This document shows positions 45,322-57,800 of a DNA stretch of 64,000 nucleotides, piece after piece. The position numbers were made by a program, and so were the translations under genes. Numbering within the stretch: position 1 is the first letter of the stretch; the number at the start of each line of letters is the position of its first letter. The notes under the pieces are model-generated. The model made no database searches and had not been told where the DNA came from. It saw only the letters and a list, made by a program, of their open reading frames with translations. Source of the stretch: Bolinopsis microptera (taxonomy: Eukaryota > Ctenophora > Tentaculata > Lobata > Bolinopsidae); contig NC_087072.1 of the NCBI RefSeq assembly GCF_026151205.1, positions 15,949,669 to 16,013,668 on the forward strand. Direction: 5' to 3'.

Positions 45322-46113
45322 ATGACTTGTTGTGAGTCCGAATCACCTATTACTCCTAAAAGGAGACGTTCATTCGAAAAATCTACCTCTGAAAACGGAC
45401 TTAATTTATCAGAGGAGCCAGTTTTGATTCCCTTACTCGAAGATTTGGCTATATGGCTGTCTGGTTTTCTTTACACCGAAATCGCCCCCGAAAATTTCAT
45501 AGAACTTTTTGAAGACGGGTCAAGGTTTTGTAAATTGGCCTCGATACTCCATGACAAAGCGGTTGAGTACAAAGAGACGACTCAGCATTCACACCCACTA
45601 CCGAGCTATGCTATCAGAAAATGGTACGAAACCCCCAAAAAAGGTTCATTTTTCTGCAGAGATAATGTCTGCAAATTTATAAACTGGTGTAAACACTTTG
45701 GAGTGTCAGAGATATGCTTGTTTGAATCAAATGATATCGTGGAACACAAATCAGTTCGAGCTTTAAGAAATGTACTCATTTGTTTGTTGGACGTCGGTAA
45801 AATCGGTGTAAAACACGGAATCGAGCCCAGCGAACTTGTTAGAATAGATCTCGAAATAGAGCAGGAAATTCAGGCTGAACTACTTCGTGTGAAGAACTCT
45901 GCATTGCCAACACGAAAGACCGCCATTCCAAGGAAGAACATTCCAAGGAAGAACTCCTCTCTTAACTCCTCCCTCGCTTCTTCATCTGAACCCCCGTCCA
46001 GCGAAGAAGAAGAAGAAGAAGAGGAAGAAAGACCTGAACCTGTTTCTAGTCCTGAACCAGACGAAGAGGAATTGGAGAGGATCAGACTCAAACTCCTAAC
46101 TCTTGAAGAGCAG
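45322..46113 (+). CDS. GAS2L: CH-domain exon of the GAS2-like gene
   Basis: 264 codons from ATG to phase-0 donor GTACTT. The GAS2-type single CH domain is recognisable from [63 protein letters not shown] and [19 protein letters not shown]. Then [10 protein letters not shown], as in GAS2, and a basic [14 protein letters not shown] segment (TxIP-type EB site), a Ser run, nine consecutive Glu and an acidic helix ending TLEEQ. The chosen ATG is the first in frame, and an ACTCAG acceptor-like site is 14 bases upstream. Confidence 0.9.
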
Positions 46114-49100
46114 GTACTTTCCCCCATTCTGTTATTGATTTGATCGCTGGCTATGTGCTTGTCTCTCCAGAATGTTGAGATCCACTGACCACTTTTATTC
46201 ATTCAGAATGTTACATTTTTTATTTTATTTTTTATTTTATTATAATCTATGGACTCCGTGAACGTTCTGGCACGTGTATGTGCTTGTGATGATTATTCTG
46301 TATATTCTACATACATCGGTGATGGTGCTTGCCTGAGCTCTTATCAATAACTTCACTATCGGTTATACTCCAGTGGTTGCGCCACATTTCCGAAGACTTA
46401 AAAGTGAGCCCCTTTTCTACTTCAGCTTGGAGTTCATAATCTAATATCATGCATGACGTAAGCTGGAATCCTATTACAAGGTCATATTGAGGGAGGAGGG
46501 TTTTTATGAAACGGGGCCGGGTCACAGTATTTTATGCACAATTTATTAATTGTTCAAATTACCTAATTGGGGGAGTATTGAACTATAATCACCTTCTATT
46601 ACATTAGAGCCAACATTGGCTGGGGGGGGGTCAACCTCATTTTACCTCATGAGGCCAGCCAAAAAAGGCAAAATTGGGATGAGGTAAAATGAGGTAAAAT
46701 GAGGTAAATAAATCTAGTTTTCTAAGCCTTTTTTAGAGACAAAAAAGGTTTATTCGAAGTCATTATACTATAATTCGGCAGTATCGAGATAGCCCGACCA
46801 CTGTCCGCGGACAACTGTCCGCGGACACCTGTCTACCAGATCATATTACTGCATAATAACAGTATCCCCTGAATCAAGCAACAGGTGTTTGTGAATAGTT
46901 GATTGGTTACCAGATCATATGAATGGTATGTATGGTATCTTGGATGCAATTAGTTACGACTAGCATAATTAATTGTAGCATAGTAAATTACTGGATCAAA
47001 CTATTGATTACGATTCAAATGTGGTCTCTCGGATATAATTAGTTACGAATAATATTGATGGGGCTGAGTTCATCCGTTTCGTTTTCTCTGAGAGCATAGT
47101 TGTAGTTGTTCAAGAAGGAGTTGATGATAGAAATGATTGATGCAGTCTGATAATAGTTATTGATTATTCTTTATATATTGCATGATGTGAACTGATCTCG
47201 TAAGGTTGCTTAATCGTTTGATAAGCCTTGACACCACCGCTGATTGAAATTCGCGAGCGATGATGTGAACCCTGCTTGATTCAGGGGATGATGTGAACCC
47301 TGCTTGATTCAGGGGATACTGTTATTATGCAGTAATGATCTGGTAGACAGGTGTTCGCGGACAGTTGTCCGCGGACAGTGGTCGGGCTATCTCGATACTG
47401 CCTATAATTCGGGGCTGTGCATGGTCTCCCATGATATTTAATGGTTTATTAGGGGTGATGTGGTCCCTGGGAAGGGGCATTCCCAGTTTAACCTACTTAC
47501 TCTCCAAACTTGGGGTAAATAAAACTTCGCATTATAATTATTATTTATGAAAAGAAAATTGAACATTTCAATTTCCATGATCCATTAGGATATTGTTAAT
47601 AGCACTTGCTAAGTTTTGTAAAGGAATTAGCAATAACTTTAGTGTCACTTTGGCAGTTGCCAATTTATGGGGATATTTCCGCATTGCATGACATGGACCA
47701 TTTAAATAATATCTTAATTTGATATTGCGATTATCGAGTCACTCTGAAACAAATTGTGTCTAACTAGACCAAATGTAAACAACAGTTGTGTATGGAACTG
47801 GATTGGATATCTACATGAATTTAGTCGAAATTGCATAGTGAAAGGTCATTTTATAATAAATTACTCATATAAACTCATACTTCATACAATTCTAAGTTCT
47901 TATGTTTCGCTGTAGAATAAAGGGCGGTTCAAAAAAACCACCTTTCGTTGAAATAATTAGATATCACCTCTAATTAGTTGCTCTATAGGGTCGGGAACAA
48001 CCAAAAATGTTTTTGTGTCTCTTAGGTTTCGTATAATATTGACTTGGGCCACGCCCACATTTTTCACCAATTTTTAACAGGTAAAATTCTCTAAATCGTC
48101 AATTTAGTCACGAAGGAGTATGGAAGGAGTTCTAAATGTGTGCTCCTCTAATTTAAACAGTAGGAAATGGTTAACTTTAGTCGAGGTTTCAGGTCTCTAC
48201 AATGTCGGGAAGTTCCTGCAGAAATTTTCGCATTGCGCCGAAGCGCAAGATTCACAGCACCAAAAGCGAAGGTCGTAGAGACATGAGACCTTGACTAAAG
48301 TTAACCATTTCATACCATTGCTGTAAGAGTATGCCACTTTCAGAGTCCTGAACACACTCCTACAGCTCTTAATCGTCAATTATATGAATTTTACCTGTTA
48401 AAATATATCATCTTTAACTGATGTCAATTTAGTTTAACACTGTTAATTTTTTTTTAAACATAATACTTCACACCAAACTAACGCACAATATGATAGTATA
48501 AAAAAGGAAGGTTTTCCTTGGATTCCAAATTCAACTTTGATTATATCCTGGCACTGATTATCATTTCTCGATTGTTCTCCATTTTCCAATGCAGTCAGCA
48601 AGTTCCAATTAAGGTAGACTAGGTTTTCGAATCTTCATATTATGTTCAGAAGCAGGCCAGAAGGGGTTGTTACCAGAGGAATATCTTCTTGGAACAAGGG
48701 AATTAATGAGGTCTTCATTTATAACTCGTCAGTGACAGTCCGGACAGGATGAGCATTGACGAGATCCACTGATTACTTCATAGCTCGTCATTGATAGGAT
48801 CAGTATTAAATGAGGTCGAATGATTATTTCATAGCTCGTCACTAACTGGATCAGCATAACATGACTAACAACTAACGAGGTCCAGTGATCTCTTGCTGAT
48901 ACGTCAAGACAAGATCAGTAAATAGCTAAAAATATCGAAAAAAATTAGCTTAGAAATTACAGAGTACAAATTCCTTCTTCACAACTAACTCTTCGGCCTC
49001 ATCTTTTTAAATCACTCATTCCCTCTGAAACAAGATAATGCTTAGGACTAGGAGGAACTTAGTTAAATTCTTGTATGATTCAGTAAGAGGAAAATTCCTT

Positions 49101-52100
49101 AGTAAGCTAACATTCTTTTGTAGGATGTTACCACTTATCATATCTGTTATCCAGCATAATCCCACAACTAGACCCTCTTATTCTTGAGTCTTGACAATGA
49201 CAGTAGCAATGTACACTATTTTGATGCTCGGTCCAGGTCTCCAAGAAAACCTTCCTTTTTATATTCTCATATTGTGTGTTAGTTTGGTGTGAAGTATTAT
49301 TTTCTTTTTTAGAACTAACAGTGTTAAACTAAAATGATATCAGTAAAAGATGATATATTTTAACAGGTAAAATTCATATAATTGACGATTAAGAGATATG
49401 GGAGTGTGTTCAGGACTCTGAAAGTGGCATACTCTTATAGCAATGGTATGAAATGGTTAACTTTAGTCAAGGTCTCATGTCTCTACGACCTTCGCTTTTG
49501 GCGCTGTGAATCTTGCGCTTCAAGCGCAATGCGCAAATTCCTGCAGGAACTTCCCGACATTGTAGAGACCTGAGACCTCAACTAAAGTTAACCATTTCTT
49601 ACTGTTTATATTAGAGGAACACACATTTAGAACTCCTTCCATACTCCTTCGTGACTAAATTGACGATTTAGAAAATTTTACCTGTTAAAATTTTTGCCGA
49701 AATTTACCTCATTTTACCTCATGAGGCCAGCCAAAAAAGGCAAAATTGGGATGAGGTAAAATGAGGTTGACCCCCCCCCTTGGCTCTAAAATATCTTCAG
49801 GGGTTTGGGGAAATTCTTACTTTTGACGATTAAGACAACATGAAACCTCGAAAATACGACCTGTGTACCTGACTCTTAACCTCTAAAACACCGAACACAA
49901 GTTCCAATATGTAGAAGTAGGACTGACTCTCACCAAATAAGCTTCCATATTTGGCCTTATCACAACTGACACGTACAATCCGGACACATACCGAGGAAGT
50001 TATCCTGATGAGAATTTTCTGACGTCTCTTGTCAGTTCATAAAATAGATCTGACTGCCTGGGAAAGCGTTACAATCTTATAGTTTACAAGTGCCCTTGCT
50101 CAACTTGTGCAAATTACCCATCCTAATTTTGGAGAGTTGACTAAACCAAGACATTGTTAATCCTTCCCAGCTCGTAGCAGCCCAGTAGGTTAATTATACT
50201 GAAGTTTTAAGGAGAAGTACTACATTATTCTCATTGTTCCTCGAGATATAGGTAGTTTACAAAGAGGTGATATGAGTTGACAGCTTGTAGAGTATTGTTA
50301 TACATCGAGCCATTAGTCGCTGACAATGCAATTATTGCCTTGCATACCGCTTATTAACAAGACGATAATATGCACTGTCGAGGTAGATGCAAGCCCAGGC
50401 TTGATCCTAATTTTCATCCAACAGTACAATCCCAGACCGGCAGCTGTAATAACACTACCACGGAACTGCTACACGTAGACTACGATAGACAGCGGTTCGC
50501 TCACAATTACCACTTTTCACAGCACAGCACTGACCACCAATCCGGAGAGCCGATTTTCAATTAGGCCTCAACCGGAAATTCGGCCAATTATAATCGGAAT
50601 TTACCGTTTGTCTGCGTGTGCAACGTGATCAGGAGTAAGCCGGCTCAGTAATCTCCAGAAATTTTGAAATTTTTGAGAGGAATAATCTTGTAGTGCAGCT
50701 CTGTTGAAGAGTGTTTTGAACAAAATCAAGTAGGAATTAATGATTTTAACATGTACATTTTGATCGGCATTAGTATCAGGCACGCTTTAGCAAACTTCTC
50801 GTAAGGAGGCTTGTAACAAAAGAAGGGCGTGCAATTTTTAACATCGCCATATATTTATTAAATTTAATGTTATCAAGCTCCAATTGGAGCCGACTGAAAC
50901 CATGTCGGTTTGAAATGCAGAACTTACAACCTCACGTTCCAGCGTATTATATCACATGCCAGCTGCATCTGCCAACATCGACATAACTTCAGACTATCAC
51001 GATACAATAACACCCGGTTTAAAAGTTTGAAAAATCTTAGGGCGGTCATTGTGATTGTTTCGAAATAATTTAAATTCTTGAGATACTTAAACCACATGCT
51101 TGATAGCTTGTGCACTAACTTGAGACTCAGGTGGCATTTGGACGGAACTTTTGCATGTGTATCAAAGTAGACCTCCACCAGGTTAAAATTCAAATTTCTC
51201 AGGAATTAAATTTCACGTACTCTCTTGAGGCATTACTTTTGAAGTCTACAGAATATGTCACATAATTATAAGTTTACGTAAAATCATGGCAGTATTAGTT
51301 GACATGACAAACGCACCGGCATCTTCCCTGTCAAAACAATAACAACCGGATTCGTGAAGTGTCCCGAAATATCATCACATCTTATTAGATCATCGACTAT
51401 AAATGATGTACCTCAGGCGAGTTTTTTAACCCTGGCCAATCATGACACTGAATTATCACCGTATTCAATCAACCCACGGTGTACTAATATTGTTTATTTT
51501 ACCAATATTAGATCGTGTAGTACACTGAAAGTGTAGTTCACTGAAAGCTCGCGTTTCCTCCTAAACAGTCCTACCGAGTCTCTACTACCGGATATTATCC
51601 CTGGAATCATTATCTTATCATGAGACTGATAAACAGCGAACCTCTCCGGGATCTAATATTAGATCGATTGCGGTAAAATACAAAAAACCTTCCGCACTAC
51701 TTTCCGGAATGATCATGCTTTACACCGTTTGTAAGAAAGCAATTGAGCCGTTCTAAAAATAGAATACTTGGACTTTTCAATTGCAGATCTTTAAAATGTT
51801 TCATGAAGATCGGAGATGACTGTCAATAAATTGACCTGCGTGGGGGGAATCCTCCTTGAATATTGGGAAGCACACGAGATTTCCAGCTAGTGCCGATCCT
51901 GCGGTCCGTCCAGTCTCTAATGCATGCCAATAAGTAACTTGGTTCACTTCTGTCCCATTTCATACCACTTTCTAATTTCATTTGTAATGTGGTCTTGGCA
52001 CGCTTCCCTCTAAATCCACTTCAAAGCTATTTCCAACTTCAAATAAAACGTCTTGCTATGTATCCCGTGAAACATAAGACTTGAAAAAAAAAGGAATTGT

Positions 52101-54589
52101 GCAGCACAGAAATTGAATACAGCTGGATCTTGTCTCGATATATCAGAGAAAGACAGACTGTCGGTGTTAAAGGTTAATAAACTAATAATGTCCAGTCTGC
52201 AACTCGACTATAACCTAGACACAGTGATATGTGGTTACTGGTTAGCGGTTACACTGTGTGATTGTGCACCGCACCCTACACGCAACGAGGAGTTTTGGAG
52301 CCGCTTGATTTTGAGAATATGTGAAATTTATAACAGACCAAAATTACTGACTGTGTGTATAAACTCACCACATTTTCAAATTCAGTTAACCCCGCTCAAA
52401 AGTGTGTTGCCATAACTGGTAAACCCTAGTTCATTCACAGCTTTATTATAAGAGCGCTACCAAATTAGCTCCACATAATATGGGCATCCTGAATCGAATA
52501 CCACCGCTGATATATTTACCTATTAAATTCAATTAATACCAATTGTGGTACGGCTCATGTCTGTCCCTGAACAGAGGGCGGTCTACTCACCTTCCTGCAC
52601 CTTCTGGTTCTCTTGTCTAGTCGCCTCTCTACTATCTCCACAACTCTCTTTTAACACTCTCCACCACTCTCTAGAAGCTCAGTAACTTGACCTGTAGTAA
52701 TCCCAGGGTAGGGCTGGTACCCACTACCCTACCTAGTAATCGGGTAATCCTGACAATTGACAATCCGTATTTAGTGTTCGGTTTTCTGGAGCGTATTTAG
52801 AAAGTCTCAATTTAGAAAGTCTCGATATTCTGATGATAATCTGGTTACTTAACCATTTAGTCGTTAGTGAGGGGAGAGTGCATGGTTAGGGTTCTGATAG
52901 AGGTGAGGAATAATGAGGATCCTGGGGAACCTTGATCAGCTCATTGGAGTTGGTAATCTGTAATGACTAATAGCTTGTAATCTGTAATGACTAATGAGTA
53001 ATGAACGATTAGGTTTTGTACCTTTGCACCGTGAAATATGTTAACATAGCATTAGCCTGCTTCTCCCATCCAGTCTACAGGAAGTCTAATAGCTAACTCC
53101 TAGCTGCAGCGAGCATTTTACTGCAGACAAAGAAAATACAGTGTAATTCACTGTCTTTGCATCATTAGTAATACGATGGTCATTGTTGTAGGTAGATTTC
53201 GACCATTGTAGGTACGTCATTTGAACAGACTTGCAGTCTTTGGTCATGGATATTAAATGTCTGACTTATTCATTAAGATATAAATGTAGCCCCATGAAAG
53301 ACTGTACTCAAGATACAGTGTTAGGCATTAAAATAGGGCAAGAACCAAAGCTGTCAATCTTCTGAGCTCCGGTATTTCCCGCTTTTTCATAATCACATCC
53401 AGATTGGAAGTCGTAGAGCTACCATTTTCAAACTCATCCACTCTGCTGAGTCTGCCCTCATGAAACACAAGTGAGCTGTGTCTGCAGCATGGAATCTGCT
53501 GTAAACCCACGTAATCCTCTGCCGGGTGTGTACGTGTGTGTGTGCGTGTGTGTGTGTGTGTGTATTGCACGTGTTGTGCGTGGTAACAGCACGTGTTATA
53601 TGTTATTGTATTCACACACTTAGTCTAATGTAAATATTTACCTAAACCAGGAAGTATATTAGTGTGTACTTGCCTTGAAATGTCGTCCCCTGTTTTTCAC
53701 ATGATATACGTGATCATGGGACCGAATGAAGTACAGTGATTACTCCGAAAATAACTAATGTAGTTATATTCATCTTCAAAACATGCATAATGTGCTTCAT
53801 TTTACATCATTTTCACACGGTCACTAAGTGTTAAACATTTCATACGTTATTTTCAAACAATGTAAATTGAATATCAATTGAGATGGTCACACACTTTCCA
53901 AAATATCATGTTTTGATTATGTGTAACACACGTTTCGCTAGACGGCGTCCAAAAAGTGCCAAACCCAAACATACCGAATATATTAATATAAGCTCACATA
54001 AGCTTGCACGTAAGCTTGCACGTGCATTTAATAAGTTATTATATGCTCATTTCATTAGACGACGATTAGGTATAATGATTGGTTATAATGAGTCCGCCGT
54101 CAGGACGATCAGGGTGCTTTCACTTGCTGACCCCTGCTTGAAGAGTGCCTGAAGTTGAGGAGTAAGTCTGAAGAGAGAATGTCTGCATAAAGTTTTAGCG
54201 ATAGTCTGATGAGGTAGTGTGAAGTTTTGGAGGTTATAAAATATAGACAGGGTAGTCTAGTTGGTTGGATATAAACTGCCTAAACTGATAACCCTGAAAC
54301 AGTCAGTTCCTGCCCGGAAGAGAACAGGGAACCACTAAAACTATCTCTTGGTTATAAACTGTCTAAAGTCTAAACTGATAACCGTCCTGAAACGTGGGTT
54401 TCGGAATTCCGTGCACTATACCGATCACTTTGAAATCCCTATCTCGAACATTCTGCCAACTAAAACCATCACTCGGTTATAACCAAAGTTGGATGTACAC
54501 ATGTAAGCGCTGAACTCTGACTTTGACCTATCATCAAGTTAAACTCTAACTACCGTTATCTGTTAGTTAAACTCACCACAGAGAACCAC

Positions 54590-54640
<51 letters not shown>

Positions 54641-54806
54641 ATCTCCAGTGACAGGGTGGGGTGCCAAGCTTTTAACTGCCCCTTATCTCTATTCTCTCTC
54701 TCGCACTTTGTGTCCCGACTCCCCTGACTGTATTTCTAACTGTCCGCTCCTAATTATGCTGGAGATCCTGTCATCACTGGTTGTAGTCAGATCACCCTGC
54801 TGCTTC

Positions 54807-54853
<47 letters not shown>

Positions 54854-57800
54854 AGAGTTAACTTACTAAACTTTACAACTTACTAAACTTACCCCTTTTG
54901 TGTCAGGGATCTCCCATCTCAGTCTGGAAAGAGGGGTTTTTGTGAGTGTATTACTCAGTTTCTATTTATACCACGTTGCTGCGAGGGAATATTTCTCTGG
55001 CCTTAGAGGGAGTTCGGGAGGTATTTTGTGTTGTATGTGCCAGCCAATGAATTTACTGGGTTTCCAAGTGACTAACCAATCAGGCCTTGTTCCAGCGCCC
55101 ACGTGCTCTTCTCATGCACACGTGACTGCTGTTGACAAGCGTCAACACCTGCAGAGTTGAGCGGATTGGAGCGGACTCGCTGTTGGACTGTATTACCTAA
55201 TACTAGATATTAGAGGGTATATCTGCGTCAGTGGACTCATTCCGGTTAAATATCCTTAATAGGAGTTTTGATCCAGCCCTTGTCATCCTACGTTTTTAGA
55301 CTGATGGGAAGAATGAACATGGTATTTATAAGCGTCATATTGATTGGTTATAGAGGAAGTGGGTGATGTCATCTGCACGCTTGCGTAAACATGGGGAACA
55401 TTGACCATGTTATTATTGTAGGAACAAAAGAAGAGTTATTTTAAGTGAAGAGTTACAACTACAATTCAAGATACATTGTTCATAAGTAAACAATACTTGG
55501 TACACAAAGTAGTCTTTATTTTGACAGCAGAGGACACAGACTAACCTGTGATAACAATTAGACAATTAATTAGACAACTAGTTAGCTAATACGGCGAGAT
55601 AATACTGTATCTAAGACTTAAGAGGGCTGACTTCAAGGAGGTTAGGGCGACTTCTTCAAGTAGTGCATATCATTTATATTAGTGTCTGTAGAATACACAA
55701 CCTCAACGGTGCTTTGTTGGATTGTGGACACCCTAGAGGTTAGCCTAAGAGATGCCTATTTGGAGAGATGTTACATTAACTGAAGATTATAAAGCGAGGC
55801 GGGTGTTTGTAAAATAGAGGGCTACCAACCGGGCTGGTAATGGTTTATGCAATATGCATCTCACGTGTAGTTCCCGTATCTCCAAGTAGAGAATAAGAAT
55901 GAGTATCTTCCAGTACCAATGAGTCCCCGCCAAATATAGCCCTTTCGCAGATTCAATCTTTATACACTTCAAGTCAAGGTTAATACCCTTCTCTTCACTT
56001 ACATTGACAATATGATGATCTTGACCTCTGCATAATGTATAAGCACCTAGCTTGTGCCCTGCCCCTCCCAAAGCCCTATAGAAACATTTGAGAGCACACT
56101 GGCTAAATTAGGAATAACACGGTGTATTATTCTTAACATCCTGAGCCAGTTCTCTTCCTCTTCCTCTTTGAGTCCGCTGTATTACCGGAGATACAGCCTG
56201 GTAGTGGTTATGAAGAGTGTTGCGGGGTACTTCTTAGTAACGAGTCACGTGGGAATGTGTGCGGGAATGTGCGTGTAAACCCACCCTGTGTAAACCCAGT
56301 GTGTCCCGGCAGTGTGTAAAGGTGTGTAAGGTTGTCATGGTGATGTCAGAGTGTGTGGTAGTGTGTGGGCTAGCAAGCAGAGTTGCGTGACTAGGGAGCT
56401 AACTGGTTCACTGTTCAGCTGAGTAGATATGAGGTAACTTCCTTCTCACAAGTTTACTATTATATTGGCCGAGTCTGGAATACTTTTAAGGCATAATGGT
56501 CTTCAATTTTCAAATATATACAAAGATGATGATATGCTTTTGACTCACCCTTCCGGTCAAAGAGGGTGTCAAAATAAGTTTCTTTCTTGTAACATTTTTT
56601 TTAAATACAGAGCTTTTATTTTGATGTGTTTTGAACATAAGTCATAGGTCACAAATATTGCTAATAGTGAACAGTAAATGTGGCTAGATATAATAGCCAG
56701 TATTTAATAAAGCTATAGTGAATAGTAAATAATAAATGAGACTAACATTGAGTAAAGCGATAGTAAATGTTGAAACTTATTATTAATGACCCCTTCACTC
56801 TGTCACATACAGACAAAAAATCATCAGAAAGGTGGTGAAAAGGAGGCTATGAGTAGGGTTACAAAACTTTCCTAACTTCCATATAAGGAAAAAGGAAGCA
56901 TATCTTTAAGTTTCTGCTTTGATCTGCTGTAAAGGGGTAGGGAGAGTATCTGCTAGTCTCTTGATATGCTGTAACCAGACTGTAATATTAAATGGGGCGT
57001 GGGTGTGACCAGAAAATAGCTTTATTTCAACTCTTTAACTGGCCGCTTCTCCACTTCCTCATCAAAGAGAAACTACTTTTGAACTTTTAAAAACGCAGTT
57101 TTGAATTTCAGTGTCGCTGCTTCATGTCCACCGAAACTCCAGAACGTTTTACGTCACAGTCCCTCATTCTCCACATTCAGATGCAGCGGGGGAGTAGTAG
57201 CTCCTGTTGCTTCCCGCAAATGTGTCAAGAACTTGACTAGACTTTGTGACTTGTACCAACCTAGACTTTGTGAAGTGTTTAATGTGAGACTTTGTGCTGG
57301 CAGACTGCCAGAAGTAGGGCCCCGGTTTAGCATGTAGTTAAGGAAGTACAGAATTAGTGTACACATAACTGTTTGGTGCGGGTGTATTATTACTCAGCAG
57401 TACTAGCAGTACTAGTAGTAGTACTAGTAGTATAGGTTAGTATATAGCTACTTGTCCCCCAGTGTGTATGTACTGTGTGTATTACAGAGCAGCATCTCTC
57501 AAAGGGGTGTTGTGAAATATTTGTAGGTCCTTAGCACAGAGGGAATTAACGAGAATATGTGAGACTAAGTACAAAGTGACCCTCAACTGTTTGTCACATT
57601 AACCAGGATGATATAGTGAACTACTCGCTCAGCTGTCAGAATACTGATCAGATACACTGGTATGGACTGTCATGTGTAGGTACATCTTCTAGATATTATC
57701 TAGCAGTACGACATACGAATTAGCTATCGGAGCCACTTGTAGTTAGGGCGGCTCCTGCGTTCCTTGAGGATGTCCTGAAAATGTGACAGAGGAATTTGTC

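Larger units (their letters stand above)
46604..49789. mobile_element. 3.2-kb foldback-like composite element
   Basis: Outer ends TTAGAGCCAA ... GGGGTCAACCTCATTTTACC are inverted repeats, each followed by a small internal hairpin (CCTCATTTTACCTCAT against ATGAGGTAAAATGAGG) whose loop is in the same orientation at both ends, that is, flipped relative to the outer inverted repeat. Inside is a second pair of long arms (about 48066-48525 and 49238-49692). A separate MITE is nested near the left end. No transposase was found, and no clear target duplication, so the class is uncertain. Confidence 0.6.

Noticed and set aside
46114-46141. Translation of the CH exon continuing to VLSPILLLI and stop
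   Set aside because: The reading crosses a good donor (CAG|GTACTT) and would lose the GAR domain, which is found downstream in matching phase; intron retention remains a minor possibility.
48197-49573. Two similar 60-residue open frames ([18 protein letters not shown]) in opposite orientation
   Set aside because: They are the same stretch of the inverted arms of the composite element; no larger frame or known protein supports coding.
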